A stretch of DNA of 64,000 nt from Citrobacter sp. Res13-Sevr-PEB04-36. Its GTDB lineage: Bacteria; Pseudomonadota; Gammaproteobacteria; Enterobacterales; Enterobacteriaceae. Positions within the stretch are counted from its first letter, which is position 1, and each line of letters opens with the position of its first letter. Shown here piece after piece: positions 39,916 through 48,897 of the stretch. The position numbers were made by a program, and so were the translations under genes. The DNA is taken from assembly GCF_015672735.1 (NCBI RefSeq), contig NZ_JADABY010000037.1, positions 62,001-126,000 on the forward strand, read 5' to 3'. A model generated the notes under the pieces. It was not told the DNA's origin, searched no databases, and was given only the letters and a program-made list of their open reading frames with translations.

Positions 39916-42591
39916 ATGTCGTCGACCCTACGCGAAGCCAGTAAGGACACATTGCAGGTTAAAGATAAAACCTACCATTACTACAGTTTGCCTCTGGCCG
40001 CCAAATCACTGGGTGATATCACCCGTCTGCCCAAATCGCTAAAAGTCTTGCTGGAAAACCTGCTGCGCTGGCAGGACGGTGATTCAGTTACTGAAGAAGA
40101 TATTCATTCTCTGGCGCGATGGCTGGACAATGCCCATGCCGATCGCGAGATTGCGTATCGACCCGCTCGTGTGCTGATGCAGGATTTTACCGGCGTTCCG
40201 GCGGTGGTCGATCTGGCGGCCATGCGCGAAGCGGTTAAACGCCTTGGCGGTGATACGGCGAAAGTGAACCCACTTTCCCCTGTTGATCTGGTTATTGACC
40301 ACTCGGTGACGGTGGATCGTTTTGGTGACGATGATGCTTTCGAAGAGAACGTACGCCTGGAAATGGAGCGCAACCACGAGCGCTATGTGTTTCTGAAATG
40401 GGGGCAGCAAGCGTTCAGTCGCTTTAGCGTTGTGCCGCCGGGGACGGGGATCTGTCACCAGGTTAACCTCGAATACCTGGGAAAAGCGGTGTGGAGTGAA
40501 TTGCAGAATGACGAGTGGGTGGCTTACCCGGATACGCTGGTCGGTACCGACTCCCATACTACGATGATTAACGGCCTCGGCGTACTGGGGTGGGGCGTGG
40601 GAGGGATTGAAGCGGAAGCCGCAATGCTGGGGCAGCCGGTCTCGATGCTGATCCCGGATGTCGTGGGTTTCAAACTGGACGGGAAACTGCGTGAGGGGAT
40701 TACCGCCACCGACCTGGTCCTGACCGTAACCCAGATGCTGCGTAAGCACGGCGTGGTCGGGAAATTTGTTGAATTCTATGGTGATGGCCTCGATACGCTG
40801 CCTCTGGCCGATCGTGCCACCATCGCCAATATGGCGCCGGAATATGGCGCGACCTGCGGTTTCTTCCCTATTGATGGCGTCACACTCGAATATATGCGCC
40901 TGAGTGGCCGCAGCGAAGAGCAAGTCGAACTGGTCGAGTCCTACGCCAAAGCGCAGGGGATGTGGCGTAATACAGGCGATGCGCCGGTGTTTACCAGTTC
41001 GCTGGAACTGAACATGGCCGATGTGGAAGCCAGCCTGGCCGGACCGAAGCGTCCGCAGGATCGGGTTGCACTGGGAGATGTCCCGAAAGCATTTGCGGCA
41101 AGCAATGAACTTGAGCTGAACAGTTCACACAAAGACCGCCAGCCGGTGGGCTATGTTCTGAACGGTCATCAATACCAGCTACCGGATGGTGCAGTGGTGA
41201 TTGCGGCCATTACCTCCTGTACCAATACTTCAAACCCGAGTGTATTGATGGCGGCGGGTTTACTGGCGAAAAAAGCGGTCACTCTCGGTCTGAAACGTCA
41301 GCCGTGGGTAAAAGCCTCGCTGGCTCCTGGCTCAAAAGTGGTGTCTGACTATCTGGCACAGGCTCGACTGACACCGTATCTCGATGAACTGGGGTTCAAT
41401 CTGGTTGGATACGGCTGTACCACCTGTATCGGCAACTCAGGCCCGTTACCCGATCCGATCGAAACAGCGATTAAAAAAGGCGACCTTACGGTGGGGGCGG
41501 TACTTTCCGGTAACCGTAACTTTGAAGGGCGTATTCATCCGTTGGTAAAAACGAACTGGCTGGCGTCTCCGCCGCTGGTCGTGGCCTATGCCCTTGCGGG
41601 CAATATGAACATCAACCTGACCAAAGATCCGCTCGGTCATGACCAAAAAGGCGATCCCGTTTATCTGAAAGATATTTGGCCTTCGGCACGGGAAATTGCC
41701 CGCGCTGTTGAACAGGTATCCACGGAGATGTTCCACAAAGAGTATGCGGAAGTGTTTGAAGGCACGCCAGAATGGAAAGCGATCAATGTTGATCGTGCAG
41801 ATACCTACGGCTGGCAGTCCGATTCGACCTATATTCGCCTTTCGCCGTTCTTTGATGGCATGCAGGCTATGCCGGACCCGGTACAGGATATTCATGGTGC
41901 GCGTATTCTGGCGATGCTGGGGGATTCGGTGACCACCGACCATATTTCTCCCGCAGGGAGTATTAAGGCGGACAGTCCAGCAGGACGTTATCTGCAGAGT
42001 CACGGCGTCGAACGTCGGGATTTTAACTCCTATGGTTCACGACGTGGAAACCATGAAGTGATGATGCGCGGTACATTTGCCAACATTCGTATTCGCAATG
42101 AAATGGTTCCAGGTATTGAAGGGGGGATGACTCGCCATTTACCGGGGACGGAGGTGGTGGCCATTTACGATGCCGCCATGCGTTATCAGCAGGAGAACGT
42201 ACCACTGGCGGTGATTGCCGGTAAGGAGTACGGTTCTGGCTCCAGTCGCGATTGGGCGGCGAAAGGCCCTCGTTTACTGGGTATTCGCGTGGTCATTGCG
42301 GAATCGTTTGAACGTATTCACCGATCCAACCTGATTGGCATGGGGATCCTGCCGCTGGAGTTCCCACAAGGGGTCACGCGTAAAACGTTGGGGCTCACCG
42401 GTGAAGAAGTGATTGATATTACTGATTTGCAAAAGATTCAACCGGGCGCAACAATTGCGGTGAATATGGTGCGCGCAGATGGCAGCAAAGAGGTAATTTT
42501 GTGTCGCTGCCGCATCGATACCGCCACGGAGTTAACCTACTACCAGAACGACGGTATTTTGCACTATGTGATTCGTAATATGCTGAAGTAA
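39916..42591 (+). CDS. acnA: Aconitate hydratase A
   Basis: An 891-aa iron-sulfur aconitase of the IRP/AcnA type interconverting citrate and isocitrate; in E. coli it is the stress- and stationary-phase form. The 4Fe-4S ligands lie in SCTNTSNP and GCTTCIGNSGP. The C-terminal swivel domain has GKEYGSGSSRDWAAKGP with catalytic Ser. A strong AAAGGAGGAG ribosome binding site precedes the ATG. Confidence 0.98.
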   Translation: MSSTLREASKDTLQVKDKTYHYYSLPLAAKSLGDITRLPKSLKVLLENLLRWQDGDSVTEEDIHSLARWLDNAHADREIAYRPARVLMQDFTGVPAVVDLAAMREAVKRLGGDTAKVNPLSPVDLVIDHSVTVDRFGDDDAFEENVRLEMERNHERYVFLKWGQQAFSRFSVVPPGTGICHQVNLEYLGKAVWSELQNDEWVAYPDTLVGTDSHTTMINGLGVLGWGVGGIEAEAAMLGQPVSMLIPDVVGFKLDGKLREGITATDLVLTVTQMLRKHGVVGKFVEFYGDGLDTLPLADRATIANMAPEYGATCGFFPIDGVTLEYMRLSGRSEEQVELVESYAKAQGMWRNTGDAPVFTSSLELNMADVEASLAGPKRPQDRVALGDVPKAFAASNELELNSSHKDRQPVGYVLNGHQYQLPDGAVVIAAITSCTNTSNPSVLMAAGLLAKKAVTLGLKRQPWVKASLAPGSKVVSDYLAQARLTPYLDELGFNLVGYGCTTCIGNSGPLPDPIETAIKKGDLTVGAVLSGNRNFEGRIHPLVKTNWLASPPLVVAYALAGNMNINLTKDPLGHDQKGDPVYLKDIWPSAREIARAVEQVSTEMFHKEYAEVFEGTPEWKAINVDRADTYGWQSDSTYIRLSPFFDGMQAMPDPVQDIHGARILAMLGDSVTTDHISPAGSIKADSPAGRYLQSHGVERRDFNSYGSRRGNHEVMMRGTFANIRIRNEMVPGIEGGMTRHLPGTEVVAIYDAAMRYQQENVPLAVIAGKEYGSGSSRDWAAKGPRLLGIRVVIAESFERIHRSNLIGMGILPLEFPQGVTRKTLGLTGEEVIDITDLQKIQPGATIAVNMVRADGSKEVILCRCRIDTATELTYYQNDGILHYVIRNMLK

Positions 42592-42596
42592 AAAGT

Positions 42597-42622
42597 GAAA
42601 AGCCTGCGTAAGCAGGCTTTTC
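42597..42622 (+). terminator. Terminator of acnA
   Basis: AAAAGCCTGC pairs with GCAGGCTTTT around GTAA. Convergent ribA ends 34 bases further on, so the element may serve both strands. Confidence 0.88.
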
Positions 42623-42655
42623 ATGGAGGCAGGCGCATGTGCAATTATCGGGTGG

Positions 42656-43246
42656 TTACTCGCTCAATAAATGGCCCATTTTGGCAGCTTTGGTATCCAG
42701 ATAATGCGCATTTTTCGGGTTCCGTCCTACGATCAGCGGTACGCGCTCGACAATATTAATGCCCGCTTCAGTCAGAATTTCTACTTTCTTCGGGTTATTG
42801 GTCAGCAGTCGTACAGCATCTACGCCCAGTAGCTTAAACATATCTGCGCACAGGGTGAAATCGCGTTCGTCGGCGGCAAAACCTAACTGGTGGTTGGCTT
42901 CAACGGTATCGTAGCCTTGATCCTGCAATGCATAGGCGCGGATTTTATTCAGCAGACCGATGTTGCGTCCTTCCTGACGATGGTAGAGCAGAATACCACG
43001 GCCTTCTTCAGCAATATGCGAGAGCGCAGCCTCCAGTTGGAAACCGCAATCGCAACGCAGGCTAAACAGCGCATCGCCGGTCAGACATTCGGAATGGACG
43101 CGTGCCAGGACCGGTGTTTGACCAGAAATATCGCCAAAAACCAGCGCAACATGATCGTGCCCGGTTGCCAGTTCTTCAAATCCCACCATCAGGAAATCAC
43201 CCCATGGGGTTGGCAGTTTGGCTTCTGCCACACGTTTAAGCTGCAT
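42656..43246 (-). CDS. ribA: GTP cyclohydrolase II
   Basis: A 196-aa enzyme of riboflavin synthesis converting GTP to the pyrimidine precursor, formate and pyrophosphate. Zinc-binding cysteines lie in [16 protein letters not shown] (about 54, 65, 67) and active-site residues in [11 protein letters not shown]. The ATG 43246 ([10 protein letters not shown]) has GGAGA just upstream and matches relatives; eight extra upstream codons are unsupported. Confidence 0.97.
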   Translation of the reverse strand: MQLKRVAEAKLPTPWGDFLMVGFEELATGHDHVALVFGDISGQTPVLARVHSECLTGDALFSLRCDCGFQLEAALSHIAEEGRGILLYHRQEGRNIGLLNKIRAYALQDQGYDTVEANHQLGFAADERDFTLCADMFKLLGVDAVRLLTNNPKKVEILTEAGINIVERVPLIVGRNPKNAHYLDTKAAKMGHLLSE

Positions 43247-43443
43247 GTATTTCTCCAGATTACGCGGCACTCTTCATGCCGTCGCCTATTGGCATCCTCT
43301 ATTGCACTATTTTGCCATAAGCATGCGGTGTTCGCCTAATTGCGACGGTGCTTTCGCATTTGCAATGGCACAAAATTGTCAATTTCCCCGACGCGCACTT
43401 TTTTCGGTTATGATTGTGAGACTTATCGACGAAAGGAGATGTA

Positions 43444-44208
43444 ATGCTTTCTATCGCAAAGCGAACTGCCGTAGGCGCGGCACTGTTGCTGATCATGCCG
43501 ATGTCCGTATGGATATCTGGCTGGAGTTGGCAACCAGGGCACAATGTCTGGTGGTTAAAATCCTTATACTGGATAACGGAGACGGTGACCCAACCCTGGG
43601 GAATTATTACGCATGTTTCCCTGTGTGTGTGGTTTCTGTGGTGTTTGCGATTTCGTCTGAAAGCCGCGATGATGCTGTTCGCGATCCTTGCCGGGGCAAT
43701 TTTGATCGGCCAGGGGGTAAAGTCCTGGGTAAAAGAAAGAGTTCAGGAGCCCAGACCCTTTGTGGTTTGGCTGGAAAAAACGCACCATGTTCCTGTCGAT
43801 GAGTTCTACACTTTAAAGCGTAAAGAACGCGGACATTTAGTAAAAGAACAATTATCAGGACAGCAGGAGATTCCGACCTTTTTACGTCAGCACTGGCAAA
43901 AAGAAACGGGCTTCGCATTTCCCTCCGGACATACCATGTTTGCTGCAAGCTGGGCTTTACTGGCTGTGGGGCTGTTATGGCCGCGCAGACGCACGCTGAC
44001 AATTGTTTTCTTGTTGGTTTGGGCTACGGGCGTGATGGGGAGTCGCTTGCTGCTGGGCATGCACTGGCCGCGTGATTTAGTGGTAGCTACGTTGATATCG
44101 TGGTTACTTGTCACGCTGGCGGCATGGCTTGCACAGCGGGTCTGTGGACCCTTAACACCGCCGGTGCAGGAACAACAAGAAATCGCGCAGCGTGAACAAG
44201 AAAGCTGA
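43444..44208 (+). CDS. pgpB: Phosphatidylglycerophosphatase B / undecaprenyl pyrophosphate phosphatase
   Basis: A 254-aa inner-membrane PAP2-family phosphatase with six helices. Acid phosphatase motifs: KSWVKERVQEPRPF (motif 1), PSGHT (motif 2) and SRLLLGMHWPRDL (motif 3). It acts on phosphatidylglycerol phosphate and undecaprenyl pyrophosphate at the periplasmic face. A GAAAGGAG ribosome binding site precedes the ATG. Confidence 0.97.
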   Translation: MLSIAKRTAVGAALLLIMPMSVWISGWSWQPGHNVWWLKSLYWITETVTQPWGIITHVSLCVWFLWCLRFRLKAAMMLFAILAGAILIGQGVKSWVKERVQEPRPFVVWLEKTHHVPVDEFYTLKRKERGHLVKEQLSGQQEIPTFLRQHWQKETGFAFPSGHTMFAASWALLAVGLLWPRRRTLTIVFLLVWATGVMGSRLLLGMHWPRDLVVATLISWLLVTLAAWLAQRVCGPLTPPVQEQQEIAQREQES

Positions 44209-44357
44209 CTGCGATTGATTTTTCGCGTTTTGCCCTTAAATCATAGAGAGTCAGGCGCTTTTCCGTTTCGCACTCGTCGCGAAAATGGTAATTTAAAGGG
44301 CTCAACGCGGTAAGTTGTACACGATTTATTCGCTCAAACCACATAACGGGAAGTAAT

Positions 44358-44666
44358 GTGAAATATTTACTCATTTTCTTACTGGTGTTGGCGATTTTTG
44401 TTATTTCGGTGACATTAGGTGCGCAAAACGATCAACAGGTAACGTTTAACTACCTGCTGGCTCAAGGGGAGTATCGTATTTCTACGCTGCTTGCCGTGTT
44501 GTTTGCCGCGGGATTTGCCATTGGTTGGCTAATTTGTGGCCTTTTCTGGCTGAAGGTCCGCGTATCTCTTGCGCGTGCCGAACGTAAAATTAAACGACTG
44601 GAAAACCAGCTTACGCCTGCGACCGACGTTGCGGTATCTGCCGATTCGTCGGTTGTGAAGGAATAA
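44358..44666 (+). CDS. lapA: LPS assembly protein LapA
   Basis: A 102-aa protein with two N-terminal membrane helices (about 1-20 and 40-65) and a cytoplasmic coiled region. The GTG start gives the conserved MKYLLIFLLVLAIF. It lies 6 bases upstream of lapB. In E. coli it associates with LapB and helps control LpxC level and lipopolysaccharide balance. Confidence 0.95.
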   Translation: MKYLLIFLLVLAIFVISVTLGAQNDQQVTFNYLLAQGEYRISTLLAVLFAAGFAIGWLICGLFWLKVRVSLARAERKIKRLENQLTPATDVAVSADSSVVKE

Positions 44667-44672
44667 TTATTT

Positions 44673-45842
44673 ATGCTGGAGTTGTTGTTTCTGCTTTTAC
44701 CTGTAGCCGCTGCCTATGGGTGGTATATGGGTCGCAGAAGTGCGCAACAAACAAAACAGGACGAAGCTAACCGTTTGTCGCGAGACTATGTCGCCGGGGT
44801 TAACTTCCTCCTGAGTAACCAACAAGATAAAGCGGTGGATCTGTTCCTCGATATGTTGAAAGAGGATACCGGCACCGTTGAGGCTCATCTCACCCTCGGA
44901 AACCTGTTCCGCTCGCGCGGTGAAGTCGATCGTGCTATCCGTATACATCAAACTCTCATGGAAAGTGCGTCGCTGACCTACGAACAGCGTTTGCTGGCTG
45001 TGCAGCAACTGGGACGCGACTACATGGCCGCAGGTCTGTATGACCGCGCGGAAGACATGTTCAATCAGCTCACTGATGAGACCGATTTCCGCGTAGGGGC
45101 GCTGCAGCAACTGTTGCAGATTTATCAGGCAACCAGTGAGTGGCAAAAGGCTATTGACGTTGCGGAACGCCTGGTGAAGCTCGGCAAAGATAAACAGCGT
45201 ATCGAGATCGCACACTTTTACTGCGAACTGGCCCTCCAGCAACTAGGTAGCGACGACATGGATCGCGCCATGACGTTGCTGAGAAAAGGTGCGGCAGCTG
45301 ACAAAAACAGTGCACGGGTTTCCATCATGATGGGGCGCGTGTATATGATGAAAGGGGACTATGCGAAGGCGGTCGAAAGCCTGCAACGTGTTATTTCCCA
45401 GGACAAAGAGCTGGTCAGCGAAACGCTGGACATGCTACAGAGTTGCTACCAGCAACTTGGTAAAAACGACGAGTGGGCGGAGTTCTTACGCCGCGCTGTA
45501 GAGGAAAATACCGGTGCGGCCGCTGAGTTGATGCTGGCGGATATCCTTGAAGCGCGTGAGGGTAGCGATACGGCGCAGGTCTATATCACCCGTCAGTTGC
45601 AGCGTCATCCCACAATGCGCGTCTTTCACAAACTGATGGACTATCACCTCAATGAAGCAGAAGAAGGGCGCGCCAAAGAGAGCCTGATGGTGCTGCGGGA
45701 TATGGTTGGCGAGCAGGTGCGCAGCAAGCCTCGCTATCGCTGTCAGAAATGTGGGTTTACCGCCTACACGCTGTACTGGCATTGCCCGTCCTGTCGTTCA
45801 TGGTCAACCATTAAGCCAATTCGCGGTCTTGATGGCTTGTAA
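44673..45842 (+). CDS. lapB: LPS regulator LapB (TPR protein)
   Basis: A 389-aa protein with one N-terminal membrane helix (about 1-20), multiple TPR repeats through about 340, and a C-terminal rubredoxin-type metal site (CQKCGFTAYTLYWHCPSC). LapB acts with FtsH to degrade LpxC and is controlled by PbgA/YejM, setting lipopolysaccharide synthesis. It is cotranscribed with lapA. Confidence 0.97.
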   Translation: MLELLFLLLPVAAAYGWYMGRRSAQQTKQDEANRLSRDYVAGVNFLLSNQQDKAVDLFLDMLKEDTGTVEAHLTLGNLFRSRGEVDRAIRIHQTLMESASLTYEQRLLAVQQLGRDYMAAGLYDRAEDMFNQLTDETDFRVGALQQLLQIYQATSEWQKAIDVAERLVKLGKDKQRIEIAHFYCELALQQLGSDDMDRAMTLLRKGAAADKNSARVSIMMGRVYMMKGDYAKAVESLQRVISQDKELVSETLDMLQSCYQQLGKNDEWAEFLRRAVEENTGAAAELMLADILEAREGSDTAQVYITRQLQRHPTMRVFHKLMDYHLNEAEEGRAKESLMVLRDMVGEQVRSKPRYRCQKCGFTAYTLYWHCPSCRSWSTIKPIRGLDGL

Positions 45843-46028
45843 TTAAAAAAACACTCACTTTAGTTACAACATCCTTATTTGTTATTACCACTACCTACGC
45901 ATTACCTCCGTGCCACATCGCCTCGCAGAAATGTAATCGAACCTGTTAATTTTCTATGACCACAGGTAGAATGCACGCCGTTTACCCATTTCGTGCCGCA
46001 AGGTGCCCCTCTTCAGGAAGGTCTGGTT

Positions 46029-46757
46029 ATGACGTTTACTGCTTCATCTTCTTCCCGTGCTGTTACTGATTCTCCTGTCGTTGTCGCTCTGGATTACAAT
46101 AATCGCGATAAAGCGTTAGCTTTTGTCGACAGAATTGATCCCCGTGATTGCCGTTTGAAAGTGGGCAAAGAGATGTTCACACTTTACGGGCCTCAACTGG
46201 TGCGAGACCTGCAACAGCGAGGGTTTGATGTATTTCTGGATCTAAAATTCCACGATATTCCCAATACCACAGCACATGCCGTGGCGGCTGCGGCGGACCT
46301 TGGCGTGTGGATGGTCAACGTTCATGCCTCGGGTGGGGCACGTATGATGACTGCGGCCCGTGAAGCCTTAGTTCCATTTGGTAATGACGCACCGCTGTTA
46401 ATTGCGGTGACGGTGTTGACCAGTATGGAAGCCAGCGACCTTGCCGATCTTGGCGTGACGTTGTCACCGGCTGAGCATGCGGAACGACTGGCTCGTTTGA
46501 CGCAAAATTGCGGGCTGGACGGAGTTGTTTGCTCGGCACAGGAAGCGGTACGATTCAAGCAAGAATTGGGTCAGGCCTTTAAGTTGGTCACGCCAGGTAT
46601 TCGTCCTGAAGGCAGTGATGCGGGCGACCAGCGTCGTATTATGACGCCGCATCAGGCGCTGTTAGCGGGTGTGGATTATATGGTGATTGGCCGTCCAGTC
46701 ACGCAGTCGGTGGACCCGGCTCAGACACTGAAGACGATCAACGCTTCACTGAAGTAA
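46029..46757 (+). CDS. pyrF: Orotidine 5'-phosphate decarboxylase
   Basis: A 242-aa TIM-barrel enzyme making UMP from OMP. The catalytic Lys and Asp lie in [10 protein letters not shown] and a phosphate-binding region near [14 protein letters not shown]. The start ATG 46029 ([12 protein letters not shown]) matches relatives; the frame from 45993 is longer without support. It is 9 bases upstream of yciH. Confidence 0.97.
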   Translation: MTFTASSSSRAVTDSPVVVALDYNNRDKALAFVDRIDPRDCRLKVGKEMFTLYGPQLVRDLQQRGFDVFLDLKFHDIPNTTAHAVAAAADLGVWMVNVHASGGARMMTAAREALVPFGNDAPLLIAVTVLTSMEASDLADLGVTLSPAEHAERLARLTQNCGLDGVVCSAQEAVRFKQELGQAFKLVTPGIRPEGSDAGDQRRIMTPHQALLAGVDYMVIGRPVTQSVDPAQTLKTINASLK

Positions 46758-46766
46758 GGTGTGTAA

Positions 46767-47093
46767 ATGAATGACGATAATTCTCGCCTGGTCTACTCCA
46801 CTGAGTCCGGGCGTATTGATGAACCTAAAGTGGCGCCAGAGCGTCCTAAGGGTGATGGTATTGTGCGTATTCAACGCCAAACCAGCGGTCGAAAAGGTAA
46901 GGGCGTTTGCCTGATCACCGGTATTGACCTGGACGATAGCGAATTGATCAAATTAGCTGCTGAGTTGAAGAAAAAATGTGGCTGCGGTGGGGCAGTGAAA
47001 GAAGGCGTAATTGAAATACAGGGCGACAAACGCGACCTGATTAAATCCTTGCTGGAAACCAAAGGCATGAAAGTAAAACTGGCTGGCGGTTAA
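46767..47093 (+). CDS. yciH: SUI1/eIF1-like protein YciH
   Basis: A 108-aa protein with the SUI1 fold (KGVCLITGIDLDD... KKCGCGGAVKEG), a bacterial relative of eukaryotic eIF1 reported to influence initiation-codon fidelity and stress translation. It is cotranscribed with pyrF and ends at a clear terminator. Confidence 0.95.
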   Translation: MNDDNSRLVYSTESGRIDEPKVAPERPKGDGIVRIQRQTSGRKGKGVCLITGIDLDDSELIKLAAELKKKCGCGGAVKEGVIEIQGDKRDLIKSLLETKGMKVKLAGG

Positions 47094-47130
47094 TAAAAAA
47101 AGCCACGAAATAATTCGTGGCTTTATTATT
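47094..47130 (+). terminator. Terminator after yciH
   Basis: AAAGCCACGAA (47098-47108) pairs with TTCGTGGCTTT (47114-47124) around a 5-nt loop, with A tract before and T-rich tail after. Confidence 0.9.
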
Positions 47131-47196
47131 AACAATGTAAATAGTACGGTTGTGAAAAAGTAAACGTATTATTATATCGAGCCGGTCAACCGTAGA

Positions 47197-47415
47197 TTAT
47201 TTACCCACCTGGTGGCCGATAATACCACCTACTGCAGCACCACCCAGCGTTCCCAGCGTGCTGCCGTCCGTCAGGACTGCACCACCAATGGCACCTGCAC
47301 CCGCACCAATTGCGGTATTACGGTCGCGTTTAGACCAGTTAGAGCAGGCACTCAAAGACATTGCCAGAGTAATCGCCAGAATGGCAGCGGTCATTTTTTT
47401 GCTCGTTACTAACAT
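47197..47415 (-). CDS. osmB: Osmotically inducible lipoprotein OsmB
   Basis: A 72-aa lipoprotein with lipobox LSAC (Cys24) and a glycine-zipper-like C-terminal half (GAGAGAIGGAVLTDG, GGAAVGGIIGHQVGK). E. coli osmB responds to osmotic stress and stationary phase through RpoS and Rcs. The length equals E. coli. Its upstream region to yciT is about 270 bases. Confidence 0.95.
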   Translation of the reverse strand: MLVTSKKMTAAILAITLAMSLSACSNWSKRDRNTAIGAGAGAIGGAVLTDGSTLGTLGGAAVGGIIGHQVGK

Positions 47416-47647
47416 AATACTTTCTCCTGAATGATTGATTCACGGAATCCAGTCACCTTTAATAATAGCGCTAAATTAAGGCTGTTAAAGGTATTTCCGC
47501 GAAACCGTTTAGCGCAGGGCATTACGCTCAATCACCTGTTGATGATTGTTTGTTCCTGTTATATCGCTAACATTAATTTTACGACATTGTCCTGTTAACG
47601 ACAGGTAAAAAGTCTTAATTGGACTGTCAGATAAGTCTCAGAGAGAA

Positions 47648-47673
47648 GATGATTTGCCGGCAGGCAAATCATC
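47648..47673 (-). terminator. Hairpin at the end of yciT
   Basis: GATGATTTGCC (47648-47658) pairs perfectly with GGCAAATCATC (47663-47673) around GGCA. On the minus strand it is followed by TTCTCTC, a weak T-rich tail, close to the yciT stop. Confidence 0.5.
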
Positions 47674-47683
47674 GGGTGGCGTA

Positions 47684-48436
47684 TTATGCGTGGGTATCGA
47701 TGATGTTAACGGTTAACCCTGAATGCTCCAGCTGCATTTGAACGCTGGCACTGAGTTTTGCGTCAGTTACAACACGACTGAACCGCTCCAGCGGACCTAG
47801 TGTGTAAGGATGAATAGCATCAAATTTCGAACTGTCGGTGAGTACAATCACTTCTGCGCCTTTTTCCAGCACAGCATTAACCACATCAGAGCGCATCATA
47901 TCGCGGCCGGTGAAGCCGGTTTCAGGCTGCCAGCCATCAATACCAATAAAGGCCTTACTAAAGTGAACCTGCTGGATAAACTGGCGCGTTAACGGCCCAA
48001 CCATGCTTTCACTTTTTTTCTGATAGATCCCGCCGAGGAGGATCACTTCGCAAGGCGTTTCTTTGAGCAGGTGAGCGATATAGCTACTGACTGTAATGAT
48101 GGTGACGTCTTTTTGCTCCGCAAGCGTTCTGGCCAGCAGTGCATTACTGCTACCGTTCTCAATGAATATGGACTCGCCCGGATTAACCAACGAGGCGGCA
48201 AACTCGGCCAGCTCACGTTTAAGGGTGAAATTGGTCATCATGCGCGTTTCTACATCGTCACTGTTGAGTGAAACCGCGAAGCCGTGCGCACGGCGTAAAT
48301 AACTCTGTTTTTCCAGCGTGTTCAGATCCTGTCGAATCGTCACTTCTGAGACACCGGTGATTTTAGCTAGCTCAGCTACGCTCATCTGGCCTTTATCGGT
48401 CACCATCTGCAAAATAGATTGTTGTCGGGAATTCAT
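47684..48436 (-). CDS. yciT: DeoR-family regulator YciT
   Basis: A 250-aa repressor with the DeoR-type N-terminal HTH ([20 protein letters not shown]) and a sugar-phosphate sensor domain. E. coli YciT has been linked to control of osmotic-response genes, including the neighbouring osmB. The start ATG 48436 ([10 protein letters not shown]) matches relatives; the frame to 48514 is unsupported. Confidence 0.93.
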   Translation of the reverse strand: MNSRQQSILQMVTDKGQMSVAELAKITGVSEVTIRQDLNTLEKQSYLRRAHGFAVSLNSDDVETRMMTNFTLKRELAEFAASLVNPGESIFIENGSSNALLARTLAEQKDVTIITVSSYIAHLLKETPCEVILLGGIYQKKSESMVGPLTRQFIQQVHFSKAFIGIDGWQPETGFTGRDMMRSDVVNAVLEKGAEVIVLTDSSKFDAIHPYTLGPLERFSRVVTDAKLSASVQMQLEHSGLTVNIIDTHA

Positions 48437-48532
48437 AGTATTAATTTTTATAGCGATATTGTATCGGAAATTAAACGGAAGCTGTGCTATCAGCAGTCTG
48501 ATGTCAGCCCCCACATTAAAAGAACAAAGCCG

Positions 48533-48715
48533 TCAGATCTCCCACGGAGCTTTGTGTTTTTTTGACAAAGACGCTGCTTCTTCATTGACCATGTTTAACA
48601 GTTCCGCCTTAAGAATTTCGAGGTTGTGGATGGCTGAGTGGGTGTCGCCTGCAACAAGGATATCCAGCACGGTATCAATGCGTTCGGCCAGTCGTTGTGC
48701 GTCGATATCTGGCAT
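48533..48715 (-). CDS. yciZ: UPF0509 small protein YciZ
   Basis: A 60-aa mostly helical protein (E. coli 57 aa) reading [14 protein letters not shown] at the start. Its function is unknown. The ATG at 48715 is conserved; an ATG two codons earlier (48721) is also possible. It lies downstream of pdeR in the same direction, about 180 bases away. Confidence 0.85.
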   Translation of the reverse strand: MPDIDAQRLAERIDTVLDILVAGDTHSAIHNLEILKAELLNMVNEEAASLSKKHKAPWEI

Positions 48716-48897
48716 GGTCATCATCCTGGTGTCAAAAAATTTGAATTTCATGATGCAGAAATTCATGACAAAAGAGAAGGGAAAAATAGTATTAACCTGT
48801 ACGAACGGAAAATATTATATATTCCGTGATTACAGACAGATACGATAGTCACGAAATGTCCATTTTTCGGTATTTCACCACGGTTATTCCTGCATTG

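Noticed and set aside
40084..40923. 279-codon minus-strand frame opposite acnA
   Set aside because: Shadow of acnA; His/Arg-rich reverse-frame composition typical of antisense reading.
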